Notes: a model not told the origin generated them from the letters alone. Numbered from the stretch's first letter, positions 1 to 7,990 are shown. The stretch is 37,745 nt of DNA from Candidatus Coatesiibacteriota bacterium (GCA_016927185.1 JAFGND010000073.1:1-37745), one strand, 5' to 3'. Translations and numbers: made by a program.

Positions 1-6
1 ATTTGC

Positions 7-35
7 ATATAATTATTTTCAAGGAATAATTATAT
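7..35. repeat. AT-rich perfect inverted repeat
   Basis: Two 11-base arms (7-17 and 25-35) are exact reverse complements around the 7-base loop TTCAAGG. It lies at the window edge upstream of rnpB. No U-run follows on either strand, so it is not a convincing terminator. It could be the 3' structure of a gene outside the window or a protein-binding palindrome. Confidence 0.5.
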
Positions 36-57
36 AAATATCCTTATCTCTCTCCCC

Positions 58-104
58 CCCCTCAATACCTCAGTTTCTCATGCAAAGCTGCATGAGAAGA
101 GGGG
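58..104. repeat. Strong hairpin upstream of rnpB
   Basis: A perfect 10-bp stem (TTCTCATGCA at 75-84 with TGCATGAGAA at 89-98) closes on the tetraloop AAGC. It is flanked by CCCCTC (58-63) and GAGGGG (99-104), which can extend the structure across an asymmetric internal loop. A run of eight C residues (54-61) forms one flank. There is no U-tract, so its role as a terminator of an upstream gene is uncertain. It ends 15 bases before the rnpB -35 box. Confidence 0.5.
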
Positions 105-118
105 TTGCAATTGGACTG

Positions 119-148
119 TTGACAAAAATAGTCATTAAATAATATAAT
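119..148 (+). promoter_or_regulatory. Sigma70-type promoter of rnpB
   Basis: The -35 box TTGACA (119-124) and the -10 box TATAAT (143-148) both match consensus exactly and are 18 bases apart. The expected start, about 6-7 bases downstream, coincides with the 5' base of the RNase P P1 stem near 154-155. This is the clearest promoter in the window. It shows that the organism uses the classical sigma70 pattern rather than the -33/-7 pattern typical of Bacteroidota. Confidence 0.85.
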
Positions 149-153
149 GGTGA

Positions 154-467
154 TGCAGGAGGGAAAGACAGCTTGCAAATCCCAAAAAGGATTTGAGGAA
201 AGTCCGAACTTCACAAGGGCAAGAAGCCGGGTAATTCCCGGGCGCGTAAAGCGACGGAAAGTGCAGAAGAAAACAAACCGCTGGGAAACCAGTAAGGGTG
301 AGAAGGTGCGGTAAGAGCGCACCAGCACAATTGGTAACATTGTGGCTAGAAAACCCCTTCTGAAGCAAGGTTAAGCAGAGCCAGAATGCCCTGTTCGAAA
401 AAGCTCGGGTAAACCGCTTAGAGAAATAGCTGTTCTAGACAGAATTCGGCTTACCCTCCTGCTTTCT
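154..467 (+). ncRNA. rnpB: RNase P RNA (bacterial, type A-like)
   Basis: This is the catalytic RNA subunit of ribonuclease P, which removes 5' leaders from pre-tRNA. The universal 5' core GAGGAAAGTCCGAACTTC is at about 195-212 and the 3' core AGACAGAATTCGGCTTA at about 437-453; together they form P4. The P1 stem is GCAGGAGGG (155-163) paired with CCCTCCTGC (454-462). Length is about 310 nt, normal for bacterial rnpB. A consensus promoter sits just upstream. The 3' end meets the stop codon of the convergent lipoprotein gene at 467, so the exact terminus is uncertain by a few bases. Confidence 0.97.
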
Positions 468-1582
468 TATATCTTGAATTTACTGTAAAATGCTTTACCA
501 GTTTTGCTTGATCTGTAGACAAATATAGCTAATGGACCTTCACCAGTAGAATAGTTCCTGTCTGAATTTCCGCTTGATGGATTTACCAGATATATCTTGT
601 TTTTATCAAAACTGCTAACGAATAGAGTATTGGTATCAATATCAAATGCAAGCCCCATTGGTTGAGTACATGGCTTGAGAGGATTTGAAGTACCATTTAT
701 TATTTCACCTGAATTGCTGTTAATTACATAAATTGCTCCATCCCCGCCACCCATCATGTCAGCAAGATAAATCCTGCCTGAGCCGTCATAAACAATTACA
801 CCAGGGCTTCCTCCAACATCAACTGTCTTCTCAATTGAGCCACTATTTGCAGCAACAAACAATACTTTCCCAAAATTACTTACGTAATCGCCACTGCATA
901 AGACAAATATCCTGTTATTTTCATCTGTTGCAAGGTCTGATGGATTAACAGGAGTCTCCATCTTTTTTACAAGACTGAAAGTAGATGTATCAAAAATATC
1001 CAGATATCCTTGCCCATATGAATATGTTGACATATCATATGATATGCATGACACAAAAAGCCTGTTTGCTGCCAGTGAAAGCCCCTGAGGTGTTTTATCA
1101 ACTGGGATTCTCCTTGTTATATCACCATTTTCATTGGTAACGCATACTTCGTTAGTAAGCCACATTGAAATAAAGAAATTCCCGTCTTCATCAGATATTA
1201 TATAATATGGATTTGTATTCCCTCCCAGATTTACAGTCTTGATAATTTTGTTCGCCTTCAAATCCGCTATCTGCAGGGAATTTGACAATGATGAAATTAT
1301 ATATGCTTTGTCATTATAAGCTGTCAAATCATTGGGTGCTTCACCTGTCTGCCATACTTCCTTGCTAGAAGTACCATTCTCTATATTATAAATGCTGCAG
1401 GTATTGCTCAGGCCATCGACATTTATTACCAAATTGATATTGCTGCCAGTACCTGTACCAGTACCAGTTCCCGTTCCCGTTCCGCTTCCAGTACTATTAT
1501 CAGTTGTATCATCTTCACATGAAATTGAAAACAAGACAAATAATAATGATAATATTACTGCTGTTGCCTTTAACTTAGTCAT
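467..1582 (-). CDS. Surface beta-propeller lipoprotein under B12 riboswitch control (BtuG-like)
   Basis: The 371-residue protein has a lipoprotein signal peptide with Cys22 in FSISC, followed by the acidic stretch EDDTTD and a Gly-Thr repeat linker (residues 32-46). The rest is a YncE/DUF5074-like seven-bladed propeller with repeated ...DLATDENNRIFV... and ...GVIVYDGSGRIYLAD... blades. The start ATG has GGAAAGG eight bases upstream. A cobalamin riboswitch with its own terminator lies immediately upstream on the same strand, which ties expression to B12 scarcity. Bacteroides BtuG is likewise a surface lipoprotein propeller that binds B12 with extreme affinity beside the BtuB transporter. By context this is a cobalamin-capture candidate; sequence alone gives only a generic propeller. 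No BtuB or other transporter gene lies in the window. The acidic residues after Cys22 resemble a Bacteroidota-type lipoprotein export signal, consistent with surface display. Confidence 0.8.
   Translation of the reverse strand: MTKLKATAVILSLLFVLFSISCEDDTTDNSTGSGTGTGTGTGTGTGSNINLVINVDGLSNTCSIYNIENGTSSKEVWQTGEAPNDLTAYNDKAYIISSLSNSLQIADLKANKIIKTVNLGGNTNPYYIISDEDGNFFISMWLTNEVCVTNENGDITRRIPVDKTPQGLSLAANRLFVSCISYDMSTYSYGQGYLDIFDTSTFSLVKKMETPVNPSDLATDENNRIFVLCSGDYVSNFGKVLFVAANSGSIEKTVDVGGSPGVIVYDGSGRIYLADMMGGGDGAIYVINSNSGEIINGTSNPLKPCTQPMGLAFDIDTNTLFVSSFDKNKIYLVNPSSGNSDRNYSTGEGPLAIFVYRSSKTGKAFYSKFKI
1445..1489 (-). repeat. Gly-Thr codon repeat (hexanucleotide microsatellite)
   Basis: Six consecutive Gly-Thr dipeptides (residues 34-45) are encoded by near-identical hexamers (GGTACT, GGTACA, GGAACG). 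They form a flexible spacer between the lipidated Cys and the propeller. The hexamer unit can change copy number without a frameshift. Confidence 0.75.
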
Positions 1583-1656
1583 TACATTTTCCTTTCCATA
1601 ATTAGATATTACACATCAGACATAAAAAATTGAGCATCACTCCTTTCAAAGGCAAC

Positions 1657-1689
1657 AAACAAAAAACCCTGATTCGGGTGAACAGGGTT
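1657..1689 (-). terminator. Riboswitch expression-platform terminator
   Basis: On the minus strand AACCCTG (1689-1683), an 11-base loop and CAGGGTT (1671-1665) form a 7-bp stem, followed by a U-rich run (TTTTTTGTTTG). This is an intrinsic terminator located between the cobalamin aptamer and the lipoprotein gene. Its loop contains CACCCGAA, an exact complement of TTCGGGTG (minus strand of 1714-1721) in the preceding hairpin. That gives an obvious antiterminator pairing. Confidence 0.8.
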
Positions 1690-1705
1690 CAAAACAGGTT
1701 GCCCA

Positions 1706-1919
1706 TTCCTTTGCACCCGAAGGAAAAAAGGTTAAACATGACTTTAAAATGGCAGGTCTTCTGGCTTACAGCTACCTACTTCTCAATCCTTCCCACCTTA
1801 ATATAAGGCAGTGGTAATATTGAGTTTCGTTCTGATTACAGAAGCGGGGACTGCTCCTGATTTTCACAGGATTCCCTATTAAACTCCATGTACCAGCCTA
1901 AAGCAGTAACAAAGTTCAT
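1706..1919 (-). promoter_or_regulatory. Cobalamin riboswitch aptamer and kissing-loop hairpin
   Basis: Read on the minus strand, the segment carries the hallmarks of the adenosylcobalamin riboswitch in order: TAATAGGGAATCC, GTGAAAATCAGGAGC, CCCCGCTTCTGTAA, CCACTG, GGGAAGG and the B12 box TAAGCCAGAAGACCTGCC (1768-1751). An outer P1 can form between about 1912-1919 and 1735-1743. The hairpin at 1706-1725 (TTCCTT / AAGGAA, loop CGGGTGCA) is positioned like P13, whose loop normally kisses L5 when ligand is bound. The downstream terminator implies OFF control by B12. No convincing promoter was seen; a TTGACA at 1939-1934 is too close to P1. Confidence 0.95.
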
Positions 1920-1959
1920 TGATAGATAGTTTCTGTCAAATATTTTTTGAGGGCTTTGA

Positions 1960-3369
1960 CTATTTTATTATTGTTATGGGAATAGTTCTTGAATAATCCT
2001 TATTTATTATCAATCTGCAATAATATATACCGTTTTTCAGGCTTGGAAAGTCTCTCTTGAAATTCCAGTTAACAAAATTCCTGCCTTGTTTCCTGATGCC
2101 ATTTTCAAGTTCTGCAATCTTTCTTCCCAAAATGTCATATATACTCAATCCAATAAATGATTTTTTCTCAAGAAAAAAGGAAATCTGCAAATAATTTGAA
2201 GCAGGATTGGGATATGTTGTTAAATGCATTTCTTTTTTTGGGGGGATTCTTGAATCATATTTAAAACCATTTTCCTCTACCTTTACAAGATAAATATCAT
2301 TTGCACCATTTCCATAAGAAGTAGTATATCCTACAGCAAATATTTCATTGCTATCACTAATCTCAAGCCAGAGACCTTTCTCCTGCATGGATCTTCCATA
2401 AGTTGCTTCCCATAGAGTGTTTCCAGCACTGTCAATCCTGGCTATGTACATGTCATTGAGACCTGCTCCACTTGATTTGGTGAATCCTGTAATCGCAAAT
2501 GTCGCATCCTGCATTTCTTTGATAGAAGTAAGTACATCTATGTCATTTCCACCCCAGGTTCTATCCCAGATCTTGTTGCCTGATTCATCTGTTTTCAAAA
2601 TATAATAATCATCTATGGATGAATTCTTGTTATTACTTCCAACAACCATGATTTTGTTGTCAGAAGTCTTGAATAAGCAGAAACCTTTCTGATCCAATTC
2701 AGCAGTATAAGTTTCCTCCCATATTACATATCCCTCGGCATCAACTTTCATTAACATTACATCATCTTCGGATGAAGAATTGTAACTCATACCACATATA
2801 ATATAACTTCTATCATCAACCTTGATTGCATTTTCAAAAAAATAGTCTTGATTATATGTTTTCTGCCATAATATATTGCCCAGGGAATCAGTTTTTATGA
2901 TATTAGGAACATTATTCAGCTGACAGAAAAGAACAAATCCATCATCATCAGTTTCAAATGCTGATTTTCCATAATTAGACTGACTGTCTCCACCAATGAA
3001 TTTTTCCCATAATCTCTGCCCTTCCATATCTGTTCTTGCCAAGACTGCTTTCTGAAAACCATTAATATATCCATAACCAGCTATTATCAATCCATCATCT
3101 TTTGTAAAATCAAATGCAGTACCATAATTCTTGATGTCACCATTGAATCTTTCCCAGATTATATTGCCTGAATAGTCTGTCTTTATAAGGTAAATATAAG
3201 AAGTTTGCTGAACATTCATATCTCTTCCACCACAGATAATAAAATTATTATCCCTGGTTTTCTTTATCATGAAACCTCTTTCACAATCTTCTCTTCCATA
3301 ATATCTCTCCCAGGAAAATAAAAGATTGAAATATGAAAAAATATACAAGAACAAGATAAAGATTCTCAT
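1960..3369 (-). CDS. Secreted repeat protein with T9SS type A sorting domain
   Basis: The 469-residue protein starts with a hydrophobic signal peptide (about residues 1-19). Six or so repeats of roughly 55 residues follow, with the pattern GN.IWE...GG...D.G......DDGFII.G....G..D.YL.K.D. Such repeats are common in secreted propeller-like proteins of T9SS-bearing bacteria. The C-terminal 85 or so residues are a classical Por/T9SS type A sorting domain: YPNPASNYLQI, then LSIYDILGRKIAEL and a terminal NGIYYCRLII...TIPITIIK. The protein should cross the outer membrane through SprA, encoded about 8.5 kb away in this window. The start ATG has an AGAAGGAG site just upstream. Ligand or function is not recognisable. 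Confidence 0.85.
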   Translation of the reverse strand: MRIFILFLYIFSYFNLLFSWERYYGREDCERGFMIKKTRDNNFIICGGRDMNVQQTSYIYLIKTDYSGNIIWERFNGDIKNYGTAFDFTKDDGLIIAGYGYINGFQKAVLARTDMEGQRLWEKFIGGDSQSNYGKSAFETDDDGFVLFCQLNNVPNIIKTDSLGNILWQKTYNQDYFFENAIKVDDRSYIICGMSYNSSSEDDVMLMKVDAEGYVIWEETYTAELDQKGFCLFKTSDNKIMVVGSNNKNSSIDDYYILKTDESGNKIWDRTWGGNDIDVLTSIKEMQDATFAITGFTKSSGAGLNDMYIARIDSAGNTLWEATYGRSMQEKGLWLEISDSNEIFAVGYTTSYGNGANDIYLVKVEENGFKYDSRIPPKKEMHLTTYPNPASNYLQISFFLEKKSFIGLSIYDILGRKIAELENGIRKQGRNFVNWNFKRDFPSLKNGIYYCRLIINKDYSRTIPITIIK

Positions 3370-3387
3370 AAAACTCCTTCTATTAAT

Positions 3388-3415
3388 AGGATATTCATAA
3401 ATTGCATTTTGTCAA
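3388..3415 (-). promoter_or_regulatory. Promoter of the T9SS cargo gene, divergent from kbl
   Basis: On the minus strand TTGACA (3415-3410) and TATCCT (3393-3388) are separated by 16 bases, upstream of the gene starting at 3369. A second TTGACA on the plus strand (3450-3455) points toward kbl, with TAAAGT (3471-3476) at a short 15-base spacing. The two -35 regions form an inverted repeat, TTGTCAAG (3409-3416) and CTTGACAA (3449-3456). The divergent start regions are therefore about 40 bases apart. Confidence 0.5.
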
Positions 3416-3517
3416 GTGTTAACTTTTTTTACATCACTTTAACAAAAACTTGACAAAAGTAACAAAAATTTAAAGTTGGCGAAAAATTTTCTTACCCTTA
3501 GATATGGAAGGAGTTAT

Positions 3518-4726
3518 ATGTACGGAAAAATCAAACAAAATCTTACTGAAGAATTGAAAAAGATAAGAGAAGCTGGTCTATATAAAGAAGAACGTATTAT
3601 CCAGTCAAAGCAAGGAGCTGAGATTGAAGTCAATGGTAAAAAAGTCCTGAATTTCTGCATGAATAATTATCTGGGATTAGCTAATCATCCAAGAGTATTA
3701 AAAGGTGCAAAAGAAGCATTGAAACGCTGGGGATATGGAATGTCCTCTGTTCGCTTCATTTGCGGCACACAAGAACAACATAAAGAACTGGAAGCAAAGA
3801 TTTCCAGGTTCCTTGGCACTGAAGATACAATTCTTTATTCATCGTGCTTTGATGCAAATGGTGGAGTTTTTGAGCAAATACTAGATGCAGATTGTGCAAT
3901 CTTGGCTGATGCTTTAAATCATGCTTCAATAATTGATGGTGTAAGATTATGCAAAGCTAAACGTTTCATTTATTTGCATGATAATATGAATGACCTGGAA
4001 GAAAAACTCAAATCTGATGAAGTAAGAAATGCAAAATATCGTCTTATTGCAACTGACGGAGTTTTCTCTATGGACGGAGATATCGCTCAGGTAGACAAGA
4101 TCTGTGATCTTGCAGACAAGTATGATGCTCTTGTAATGGTTGATGACAGTCATGCAACAGGTTTCGTAGGATCTACTGGAAGAGGTTCTCATGAGTACAG
4201 GAAATGTATTGGAAGAGTGGATCTTATAACAACAACATTCGGCAAGGCACTTGGAGGAGCAAGTGGTGGATGCACTTCTGGCAGAAAGGAACTTGTTGAA
4301 TGGCTCAGACAGAAAAGCAGACCTTATCTCTTCTCCAATACACTGGCACCAGCAGTAGTTGGAGGAACAATAGCAGTAATGGATATGTTATCAGAAACAT
4401 CCAAACTAGTGAAAAAAGTCCAGAATAATACGAAGTACTTCAGGAAACAGATGACAAAAGCAGGATTTGCCATTAGACCTGGTACTCATCCTATTGTTCC
4501 TATCATGTTCGGTCAATATGACAATGATGCAAAGCTTGCTCAGGATTTCGCAAGGGATCTTCTGCCTGAAGGTATTTATGTTATAGCCTTCTCATTTCCA
4601 GTAGTTCCAAAAGGGCAGGCAAGAATCCGTGTTCAGATATCTGCAGCACATTCGAGAAAGGATCTTGATAAAGCAATAGAAGCTTTCACAAAGATAGGCA
4701 AGAAATATAATATATTAAAAAAGTAG
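3518..4726 (+). CDS. kbl: Glycine C-acetyltransferase (2-amino-3-ketobutyrate CoA ligase)
   Basis: This PLP-dependent enzyme of the alpha-oxoamine synthase family interconverts 2-amino-3-ketobutyrate plus CoA with glycine plus acetyl-CoA, in threonine breakdown. From the ATG at 3518 it is 402 residues, close to the usual 400. Family marks are [14 protein letters not shown] near residue 45, [10 protein letters not shown] near 107, VDDSHATG (Asp209/Asp210, His212) and [14 protein letters not shown] with the PLP lysine at Lys243. An in-frame TTG at 3476 would add 14 residues, but AAGGAG sits just before the ATG at 3518, which decides the start. Threonine dehydrogenase is not adjacent. 8-amino-7-oxononanoate synthase is the main alternative; overall similarity favours KBL, and no biotin genes are nearby. 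A strong terminator follows. Confidence 0.9.
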   Translation: MYGKIKQNLTEELKKIREAGLYKEERIIQSKQGAEIEVNGKKVLNFCMNNYLGLANHPRVLKGAKEALKRWGYGMSSVRFICGTQEQHKELEAKISRFLGTEDTILYSSCFDANGGVFEQILDADCAILADALNHASIIDGVRLCKAKRFIYLHDNMNDLEEKLKSDEVRNAKYRLIATDGVFSMDGDIAQVDKICDLADKYDALVMVDDSHATGFVGSTGRGSHEYRKCIGRVDLITTTFGKALGGASGGCTSGRKELVEWLRQKSRPYLFSNTLAPAVVGGTIAVMDMLSETSKLVKKVQNNTKYFRKQMTKAGFAIRPGTHPIVPIMFGQYDNDAKLAQDFARDLLPEGIYVIAFSFPVVPKGQARIRVQISAAHSRKDLDKAIEAFTKIGKKYNILKK

Positions 4727-4758
4727 CAGACAAATAAAACAATATCGAATAACAACTT

Positions 4759-4785
4759 AGAGCGTAGAAATACGCTCTTTTTTAT
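4759..4785 (+). terminator. Intrinsic terminator after kbl
   Basis: AGAGCGTA (4759-4766), GAAA loop, TACGCTCT (4771-4778) gives a perfect 8-bp stem on a stable tetraloop, followed by TTTTTTA. This is the best simple terminator in the window, and it separates kbl from the iron-sulfur protein gene. Confidence 0.9.
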
Positions 4786-4848
4786 TTATGCTTGACATAA
4801 CAATACCATATCTCTTCCAAGCATTCACTTCAATATTAAGGAGTGGTT

Positions 4849-5694
4849 ATGCAGAACATAATAATAAACGATGTGTCTTATGAAGTTGAAGATGATGTAA
4901 ATATACTCGAAGCATGCAGGAAAGCAGACATCTTTATACCCAGCTTATGCTATCATCCATTGATAGGTTGTACGTGTAATGATGAAAGTTGCTCAACGTC
5001 AGCATTTAAGAATATAGAAGACGAGAATATAATAAAATCTGAAATAAATGCTTCAGGTTCTATTTGCTGTAATCTATGCCTGATAGATATCGAATTTGAT
5101 GGAAAGCATTATATCACAAGATCCTGCAATACAATTGCAAGAACTGGAATGATAATAAAAACAGAAACTCCAGAAGTTGTACGAAAAAGAAAGCTTGCTA
5201 TTGAAGCCTTGTGGGCAAGATGCCCTGAAGTCGAAATATTGAAAGAGCTGTCAAAAAATCTGGGAGTAGATGAAGTTCCTTTTTCGCAAGGCAATAATAA
5301 TTGCATACAATGCGGTTTATGTATTGCAGCATGCAGGGATATTGTAATGGTTGATGCATTATCTTTCTCTGGAGAAGGAATCAACAGAAAAGCAGCTTTG
5401 AAAGAGCCAATTAATTGCATAGGCTGCGGATATTGTTATACGGTCTGCCCTACTGGAGCAATTAATCCAGAAAAAATCATAATGAATAAATTCAGGAATC
5501 TTCCAGGGAATAAGAGATTATGCAGATTTGCAATTATGGAGCTCATTCCTTTTGCCTTTTGCTCTAATAGTTTCAGATGCTTTGAATGTGAAGTGGATCA
5601 GAGATACAGAATTTTTCTGCCAGTTCATCCTGTTCTTATAGCAAGAGCATCCTCTAATGAAAAAGTGGCAAAATACTTAAGAGAGAACCATTAG
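4849..5694 (+). CDS. HoxU/NuoG-like iron-sulfur protein with 2Fe-2S and two 4Fe-4S sites
   Basis: From the ATG at 4849 (AAGGAG at 4838-4843) the protein has 281 residues. The N-terminus is a plant-type 2Fe-2S ferredoxin fold as in HoxU, HydA and NuoG, with candidate ligands Cys34, Cys74, Cys77 and Cys93. About 35 residues with four extra cysteines (41, 43, 48, 73) are inserted between the first two ligands. The His-Cys 4Fe-4S segment is degenerate (only Cys125 near there). Two classical CxxCxxCxxxC sites follow at 152-162 and 190-200, and a Cys-rich tail (231-255) follows. The family passes electrons between NAD(P)H modules and hydrogenases or complex I. No partner subunit is encoded nearby, so this is an orphan. 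Its stop overlaps that of the convergent kinase by four bases (TTAG). The specific partner is unknown. Confidence 0.75.
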   Translation: MQNIIINDVSYEVEDDVNILEACRKADIFIPSLCYHPLIGCTCNDESCSTSAFKNIEDENIIKSEINASGSICCNLCLIDIEFDGKHYITRSCNTIARTGMIIKTETPEVVRKRKLAIEALWARCPEVEILKELSKNLGVDEVPFSQGNNNCIQCGLCIAACRDIVMVDALSFSGEGINRKAALKEPINCIGCGYCYTVCPTGAINPEKIIMNKFRNLPGNKRLCRFAIMELIPFAFCSNSFRCFECEVDQRYRIFLPVHPVLIARASSNEKVAKYLRENH

Positions 5695-7934
5695 TTTTTT
5701 CTTAATGCTTCTCTTACTTTGTGAGTGAAATCAACTATCCTGAAAGGTTTTTGGAGAAATCCCCTTGCCCCAATGTTTATTATCTCTACTGATTGGCTGT
5801 ATTGTGAATATCCGCTGAACAGGAGAACTCTAACATTCGGATTTATTTTCTTGAGTTCCTGAAATACCGTCTGTCCATCCATGTTTGGTAATACTATATC
5901 CAGAATGACAAGATCTATCAATTCATAATATTGTTTATATTTCTCTATTCCCTCTTCTCCAGTAGATGCTGTATGAGTCTTATATCCCATATCTTCAAGT
6001 ACATTCTGGGTAAATGTCAGTGCTATTTCATCATCATCAATAATTAGCACTGATTCATGTCCCGATGGCATATCCTCCTCAGATTTTTTTTCTTCAAATA
6101 AGAATGCCTTAGACTCTGGAAAATAAATATAGAAACTGCTTCCTTTTCCTTCCTCGCTTTTAACATCTACAAATCCTTCATATTCAATTACAATGGATTT
6201 AACCATTGACAATCCCAGGCCTGTTCCTTTGCCAGGTTCTTTTGTAGTGAAGAAAGGTTCCCAAATGTTTGTCAATATCTCTTTTTCGATTCCTTTCCCT
6301 GAGTCAGTAACTATTAATACAACATAAGGACCTGTTTTCAGATTCCTGCCTGGAGAGACATCAGGGAAACTTATGATATCTGTCTCTATAATTAATACTC
6401 CTCCAGATGGCATCGAATCCTGGGCATTTATGCAAAGATTCATTATTATCTGAATTATCTGAGATGGATCAGCTTCAATAATTGCAGCATTCATGGATCT
6501 TTTTATCTGGATAACTATATTCTTATTCAAAACCCTCTTGAGAAGCGATAAAACTTCTTCTATTATCTGATTCAAATTCAAAGGTTGGGGTTGATAAATA
6601 TGTTTCCTGCTAATGGCAAGCATCTGACCTGTTATATGACTTGCTCTCTGGGAAGCATTCTCAATTCTTTCAAGATATTGAAGCAGCTTTTTCCTCGGGA
6701 AAGGATTGGAATCTATGTTGTAACCAGGCAATTTTCCACTTACTGCTATTCTCAGCATATTAGAATATCCAAGAATTCCAGTTAGCAGATTATTGAAATC
6801 ATGAGCCAAACCGGCAGCAAGAGTTCCAACTCCCTCCATTTTCTGAACCTGCATTAAATTCTGTTCCAGGTTCTTTCTTTCAGTAATATCACGGACTATC
6901 AGGATGAAATTGTTTTGCGGTGGTACCATTTTTGCAGTTATAAGCAATACCTTCTTGTTGTTATGAGAATCTCGTGCATGAAATTCCTTTTTGTTTATAA
7001 CAAGTCCTGACGCCACTCTCGATATATAGACTGCATTCTGCTCTCTGTAATGTGCATCTGGGAATATTTTCTCGAAGAAATCTTTGCTATAGAAGTCCTC
7101 CACCTTATAACCAATTATCTCCTCAATTGCTGTATTATGCATCAAGATTCTCCCCTGTGGATTCAATATCAGTATTCCAGTCTGAATCTCTTCAATAAAG
7201 TTATGGAGAAATTCCTCTTCATCTCTCAATGCTTTATGAAGATCGGACAGGGAAGGAGGTAGAACATGCAATATTGCAATATATGCGGGATTATCAGCGA
7301 TTTTTATCCTTGTCACTGAAATCTCTATTGGTATCTCTTTTCTTTCCTTGCTGAAAATATTGATGATTTCGGAAATATGATTGACTTCTTCCCTTGAATT
7401 TTCCTTGCTCAAGAAACCAGCTCTCGGGAAAAACATTGATATCTGCTGTCCAAGTATATGATCTTTATCATAATTCAATATTTCAGAAGCTGCCTTGTTT
7501 ACGTACATTATTATATTGTCAGAATTATATAAAATGATTCCCTCTCCAGCAGATTCTGATATAGCTCTGTAACGCTCTTCAGAATCTGACAAAGTTTTCA
7601 TTGTTGATAGAAGCTTCATGTTAAGTTCATTGAATCTATTGGCAAGCAGAAGGAATTCATCATGGCTTTCTATTTCGATTTTGTGCTTGAGCTCCCCATC
7701 AAGCATTTTAGAGAACGCATTGTCAAAACTTGACAGGGGTTTTACTATTCTTGTCTTGATAAACCTCTGGACAGCAAGAAAACTGGCAATGAATGTAACG
7801 AAGAGAATTGCAAATCTCCAGATGTTTGGCAAATCAAGACTTATATCAATTAATGCGGCTCCCAGATTGAAGCAGAGAACCAGTAAAATCAGAATTCTTA
7901 TCTTGGCTGCAAGACTTGAACGAAACGATAACAT
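5691..7934 (-). CDS. Membrane hybrid histidine kinase (HAMP, two PAS, HisKA/HATPase, receiver)
   Basis: From the ATG at 7934 the protein has 747 residues. Two membrane helices (about 13-30 and 39-56) with almost no periplasmic loop are followed by a HAMP-like linker. Two PAS domains follow (near 115-235 and 240-365, the second ending in IVRDITERKNLEQN). The phospho-acceptor box is LAAGLAHDFNNLLTG. The ATPase carries NLCINAQDSM (N box), DSGKGI (G1) and GTGLGLSMVKS (G2). The C-terminal 120 or so residues form a receiver with LIIDDDE and acceptor Asp in LVILDIVLPNMDG. A TTG at 7973 would add 13 residues without a ribosome site. It is the last gene of the rlmN > phosphoesterase-like > kinase series, 56 bases after the preceding stop. 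The stimulus is unknown; two cytoplasmic PAS domains and the short loop suggest an internal signal. Confidence 0.92.
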   Translation of the reverse strand: MLSFRSSLAAKIRILILLVLCFNLGAALIDISLDLPNIWRFAILFVTFIASFLAVQRFIKTRIVKPLSSFDNAFSKMLDGELKHKIEIESHDEFLLLANRFNELNMKLLSTMKTLSDSEERYRAISESAGEGIILYNSDNIIMYVNKAASEILNYDKDHILGQQISMFFPRAGFLSKENSREEVNHISEIINIFSKERKEIPIEISVTRIKIADNPAYIAILHVLPPSLSDLHKALRDEEEFLHNFIEEIQTGILILNPQGRILMHNTAIEEIIGYKVEDFYSKDFFEKIFPDAHYREQNAVYISRVASGLVINKKEFHARDSHNNKKVLLITAKMVPPQNNFILIVRDITERKNLEQNLMQVQKMEGVGTLAAGLAHDFNNLLTGILGYSNMLRIAVSGKLPGYNIDSNPFPRKKLLQYLERIENASQRASHITGQMLAISRKHIYQPQPLNLNQIIEEVLSLLKRVLNKNIVIQIKRSMNAAIIEADPSQIIQIIMNLCINAQDSMPSGGVLIIETDIISFPDVSPGRNLKTGPYVVLIVTDSGKGIEKEILTNIWEPFFTTKEPGKGTGLGLSMVKSIVIEYEGFVDVKSEEGKGSSFYIYFPESKAFLFEEKKSEEDMPSGHESVLIIDDDEIALTFTQNVLEDMGYKTHTASTGEEGIEKYKQYYELIDLVILDIVLPNMDGQTVFQELKKINPNVRVLLFSGYSQYSQSVEIINIGARGFLQKPFRIVDFTHKVREALRKN

Positions 7935-7990
7935 AATATTATACTTTGAAAAAGAGGCTTTTTTAGCAAGCAAATTTTATTACTGCCAGT

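Noticed and set aside
1934-1939. TTGACA as -35 box for the riboswitch transcript
   Set aside because: A normal spacer would start transcription near 1903, inside the aptamer and downstream of the 5' strand of P1, and no -10 box fits.
3476-3517. TTG-initiated N-terminal extension of kbl
   Set aside because: AAGGAG sits immediately before the ATG at 3518 and the family's usual N-terminus begins there.
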